Assembly: GCA_030746455.1 (NCBI GenBank)
Contig: JASLMQ010000473.1
Coordinates: forward strand, 1-8,602
Length of the DNA: 8,602 nt
Source: Candidatus Latescibacterota bacterium
GTDB taxonomy: Bacteria; Latescibacterota; UBA2968; GCA-2709665
Direction: 5' to 3'
Below the pieces are notes generated by a model that saw nothing but the letters and a program-made list of their open reading frames with translations, ran no database searches and was not told the DNA's origin. Each line of letters opens with the position of its first letter. Position 1 is the stretch's first letter. A program made the position numbers and the translations under genes. This document shows, in pieces, positions 6,547 through 8,602 of the stretch.

Positions 6547-7017
6547 GTGAAACTCTCCAGAAACCTCCGTCGAGCCCTCCAGGAGCTGATCGACCTGTTG
6601 GGCAACGATGATATCCGGGAGATCGAGGTCGAGAAGCGCTTGGTGGGCGGCCGTATCCGGATCGTGAGGGGCGCCGCACAGGCCGAACCGATTCCACTGT
6701 ACCCGGGCCCGAAGCCCGGGCCCGAGACCGAGGCCGAGCCGCCGGCGGAAGAGTCCCCCGCCGGGGAGGAGGACGGGCACCATACGGTGTTGTCGCCCAT
6801 GGTCGGCTTGCTCTACCTGGCCTCGAGCCCGGATTCGCCCCCGTTCGTGGAGGAGGGAGACATCGTCTCCCCTGGGCAGACGCTCTGTATCATCGAGGCG
6901 ATGAAGATTATGAACGAGATCGAGGCGGACATCAAGGGCCGCGTGGTCCGTGTGCTCGTCGAAAATGGGAGGCCCGTGGAGTACAATACCCCCCTCTTCC
7001 TCCTCGAGCCCTTCTGA
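6547..7017 (+). CDS. accB: Biotin carboxyl carrier protein of acetyl-CoA carboxylase
   Basis: AccB carries biotin between the biotin carboxylase AccC and the carboxyltransferase in the first committed step of fatty-acid synthesis. The product is 156 residues, as expected. The N-terminal helical part (1-42) is followed by a flexible Pro/Glu/Ala-rich linker (about 43-78), then the biotinyl domain (79-156). [20 protein letters not shown] (83-102) includes the protruding-thumb insert typical of AccB and absent from most other biotinyl domains. Biotin attaches to K120 in [11 protein letters not shown]. The start is a GTG at 6547 with GAGGAG 5 bases upstream; no ATG fits. Its stop codon TGA (7015-7017) overlaps another GAGGAG. 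It is in the same operon as efp and accC. The linker DNA holds an 11-bp exact direct repeat (6702-6712 and 6715-6725). Confidence 0.96.
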   Translation: MKLSRNLRRALQELIDLLGNDDIREIEVEKRLVGGRIRIVRGAAQAEPIPLYPGPKPGPETEAEPPAEESPAGEEDGHHTVLSPMVGLLYLASSPDSPPFVEEGDIVSPGQTLCIIEAMKIMNEIEADIKGRVVRVLVENGRPVEYNTPLFLLEPF

Positions 7018-7075
7018 GGAGCCTCCCGTCCACCCAAGCCTGCGGCGAGAGCCGTCCTTCCCCCTTCCCACTTCC

Positions 7076-8431
7076 GTGCTCCGACCTCGATCCTTCGGCA
7101 AGATCCTGGTGGCCGATCGGGGCGAAATCGCCCTCCGCGTGATCCGTGCGTGCAAGGAGATGGGCATCCAGACCGTCGCGGTGCACTCCGAGGCGGATGC
7201 CAATTCCCTGCACATCGGGTTTGCCGATGAAGACGTGTGCATCGGTCCGCCGCCGGGCGAGCAAAGCTACCGGAATTTCCCCCGGGTGCTGAGTGCCGCC
7301 GAGGTCACCAATGCGGATGCGATCCATCCCGGGTACGGTCCGCTCGCGGAGAACGCGGACTTCGCCGAGATCTGTGCCTCGTGCGACATCACCTTCATCG
7401 GGCCTTCCCCCGAGTCGATCCGGAACATGGGCGACAAGGCAGTGGCGCGGGAGACGATGGCTCGAGCCGGGGTGCAGGTCTCCCCGGGCAGCGGCCCACT
7501 GGCGAACGCGGAGGAGGCACGGGAAGCCGCATCTCGCATCGGATATCCGGTGAGGCTCAAGGCGGTGGCCGGCGGGGGTGGGCGCGGCATGCGCACGGTC
7601 CAGGGGGAGGAGGAGCTGGCCCGCGCCTGGGAGATGGCTCACGCGGAGGCCGAGGCGGCCTTCACGTCGGGCACCCTCTACCTGGAGAAGGAGATCGAGC
7701 GCCCCCGACACGTCGAGATCCAGGTCCTTGGGGACCTGCACGGACGCATCGTCCATCTGGGTGAGCGCGAGTGCTCGATTCAGCGTCGGCACCAGAAGCT
7801 GGTGGAGGAATCTCCCTCGACGGCGGTGGACGCGGACCTGAGAAACCGGATGGGTGAGGCCGCGACCGCGGGCGCCCGAGCTGCAGGGTACGCGGGGGCC
7901 GGAACAGTGGAGTTCCTCCTGGATGCGTCAGGTGAGTTCTACTTCCTGGAGATGAACACCCGGATCCAGGTAGAGCATCCCGTGACAGAGATGGTCACCG
8001 GCCTGGATCTCGTCAAGGCGCAGATCCGAATCGCCCAGGGAGAGGAGCTCGGTTTCTCGCAGGAACAGGTGGTGACGTCGGGCCACGCCATCGAATGCCG
8101 GATCAACGCCGAGGATCCGGCACGAAGCTTCAGGCCTTCTCCCGGAACGGTGACGACGTTCCACGTGCCTGGGGGACCCGGGATCCGGATCGATACCCAC
8201 GTCTATTCCGGTTACACGGTTCCCTCTCAGTACGATTCCCTTCTCGCGAAGATGATCGCCCACGGGTCCACCCGACAGGAGGCGATCGCCAGGATGACCC
8301 GGGCGCTCCAGGAGTTCGTGGTCGAAGGCGTGCCCACCACGATCCCGTTCCACCTGAAGGCCATGGCGTTCCCCGACTTCGCGAGCGGGGAGATCACGAC
8401 CGACTTCGTGCAGAAGCTCGGCTACGGTTGA
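7076..8431 (+). CDS. accC: Biotin carboxylase subunit of acetyl-CoA carboxylase
   Basis: AccC uses ATP and bicarbonate to carboxylate the biotin on AccB. With the GTG at 7076 as start the product is 451 residues, matching E. coli (449). ATP-grasp features are present: GDK with K121, LK with K162, the glycine-rich loop GGGGRGM (166-172), H212 in RHVEIQV, K241 in [11 protein letters not shown]279, E292-M-N294-T-R296, VEHPVTEM (299-306) and R342 in CRINAEDP, so the catalytic set looks complete. Three positions depart from the usual family text: ADRGEIA (13-19) instead of ANRGEIA, HPGYGPL (84-90) instead of HPGYGFL, and PVRLKA (158-163), where a hydrophobic residue normally precedes the second hydrophobic one. 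The start is uncertain: the frame is open back to 6950, no ATG lies between accB and the conserved N-terminus, and no Shine-Dalgarno precedes GTG 7076. CTG 7040 is a less likely alternative. Confidence 0.93.
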   Translation: MLRPRSFGKILVADRGEIALRVIRACKEMGIQTVAVHSEADANSLHIGFADEDVCIGPPPGEQSYRNFPRVLSAAEVTNADAIHPGYGPLAENADFAEICASCDITFIGPSPESIRNMGDKAVARETMARAGVQVSPGSGPLANAEEAREAASRIGYPVRLKAVAGGGGRGMRTVQGEEELARAWEMAHAEAEAAFTSGTLYLEKEIERPRHVEIQVLGDLHGRIVHLGERECSIQRRHQKLVEESPSTAVDADLRNRMGEAATAGARAAGYAGAGTVEFLLDASGEFYFLEMNTRIQVEHPVTEMVTGLDLVKAQIRIAQGEELGFSQEQVVTSGHAIECRINAEDPARSFRPSPGTVTTFHVPGGPGIRIDTHVYSGYTVPSQYDSLLAKMIAHGSTRQEAIARMTRALQEFVVEGVPTTIPFHLKAMAFPDFASGEITTDFVQKLGYG

Positions 8432-8475
8432 CCCCAAGGCAGAAGAACCCAACCTTGATTAGACAGAACCCGGTC

Positions 8476-8506
8476 ACCACGAAAGACACGAAAAACACGA
8501 AAGAAG
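8476..8506 (+). repeat. Dispersed ACGAAA-type repeat, copy 2
   Basis: Three 9-base units in a row (ACGAAAGAC, ACGAAAAAC, ACGAAAGAA) starting at 8479, about 45 bases after the accC stop codon. It matches copy 1 (160-190) at 25 of 31 positions in the same orientation, and weaker similarity continues for about 55 bases downstream at the same offsets (see findings). It lies between genes, with no open frame of its own that I can support. Confidence 0.7.
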
Positions 8507-8564
8507 GGCATATCCAGGTGGAGGAAGGCCCGGGCGTTGGCTCACAAAGGGAGGCATGAAGGAT

Positions 8565-8602
8565 CCAGGCCTGGGCCCGAGGCGGAACCTGGGTACCCAG
8601 GC
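8565..8602. repeat. Cluster of palindromes at the right edge
   Basis: CCAGGCCTGG (8565-8574) and CCTGGGTACCCAGG (8588-8601) are perfect palindromes of 10 and 14 bases. In addition GCCTGGG (8569-8575) pairs with CCCAGGC (8596-8602) across 20 bases, which could fold as one hairpin. No T run is visible because the window ends. It may be part of a terminator after accC, or part of the repeat that begins at 8476. Confidence 0.45.

Noticed and set aside
8556..8602. Possible start of another gene (ATG at 8556, open to the window edge)
   Set aside because: Only 15 codons are visible, made largely of palindromic sequence, and the Shine-Dalgarno-like AAGGGAGG lies too close to the ATG for its core to work well.

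Overview
The window is a G+C-rich (roughly two-thirds G+C by eye), gene-dense piece of bacterial chromosome carrying core housekeeping genes. Codon use, Shine-Dalgarno sites and sigma70-like promoters point to a free-living bacterium. The TPR protein-efp-accB-accC order, the single-domain PilZ protein and the dispersed ACGAAARAC-type repeat would fit an environmental phylum such as Gemmatimonadota, Acidobacteriota or a deltaproteobacterial relative. I cannot fix the phylum from this sequence alone. I see no phage, transposase, CRISPR array, rRNA or tRNA.

Left half (1-4260), all on the minus strand, read right to left: a lactate/glycolate permease (lldP, 4260-2677); a 58-residue two-helix membrane protein that is easily missed (2512-2336); the tRNA-modification enzyme MnmG (2288-384); and the first 37 codons of smpB (111-1), which runs off the left edge. 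A probable promoter for smpB lies at 329-301, so smpB is probably transcribed separately from mnmG. Its long leader holds a 14-bp inverted repeat and a copy of a dispersed repeat. The gap between lldP and the small gene holds two hairpins, one a possible terminator.

Right half (4522-8431), all on the plus strand: a PilZ-domain protein diverging from lldP, then a likely operon from a near-consensus promoter (5011-5039). The operon encodes a TPR protein, elongation factor P, the biotin carrier protein AccB and biotin carboxylase AccC. AccB and AccC together form the biotin-carboxylation half of acetyl-CoA carboxylase; the carboxyltransferase genes are not here. The accC start is unusual: there is no ATG and no Shine-Dalgarno in front of the best start.

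No gene-free stretch exceeds 300 bases. The largest are 112-383 (smpB leader, inverted repeat, dispersed repeat), 4261-4521 (divergent promoter region) and 4834-5080 (promoter of the TPR-efp-acc operon). I found no convincing new biological system. The items most worth a second look are the small membrane gene, the repeats and structured leaders, and the odd accC start and substitutions.
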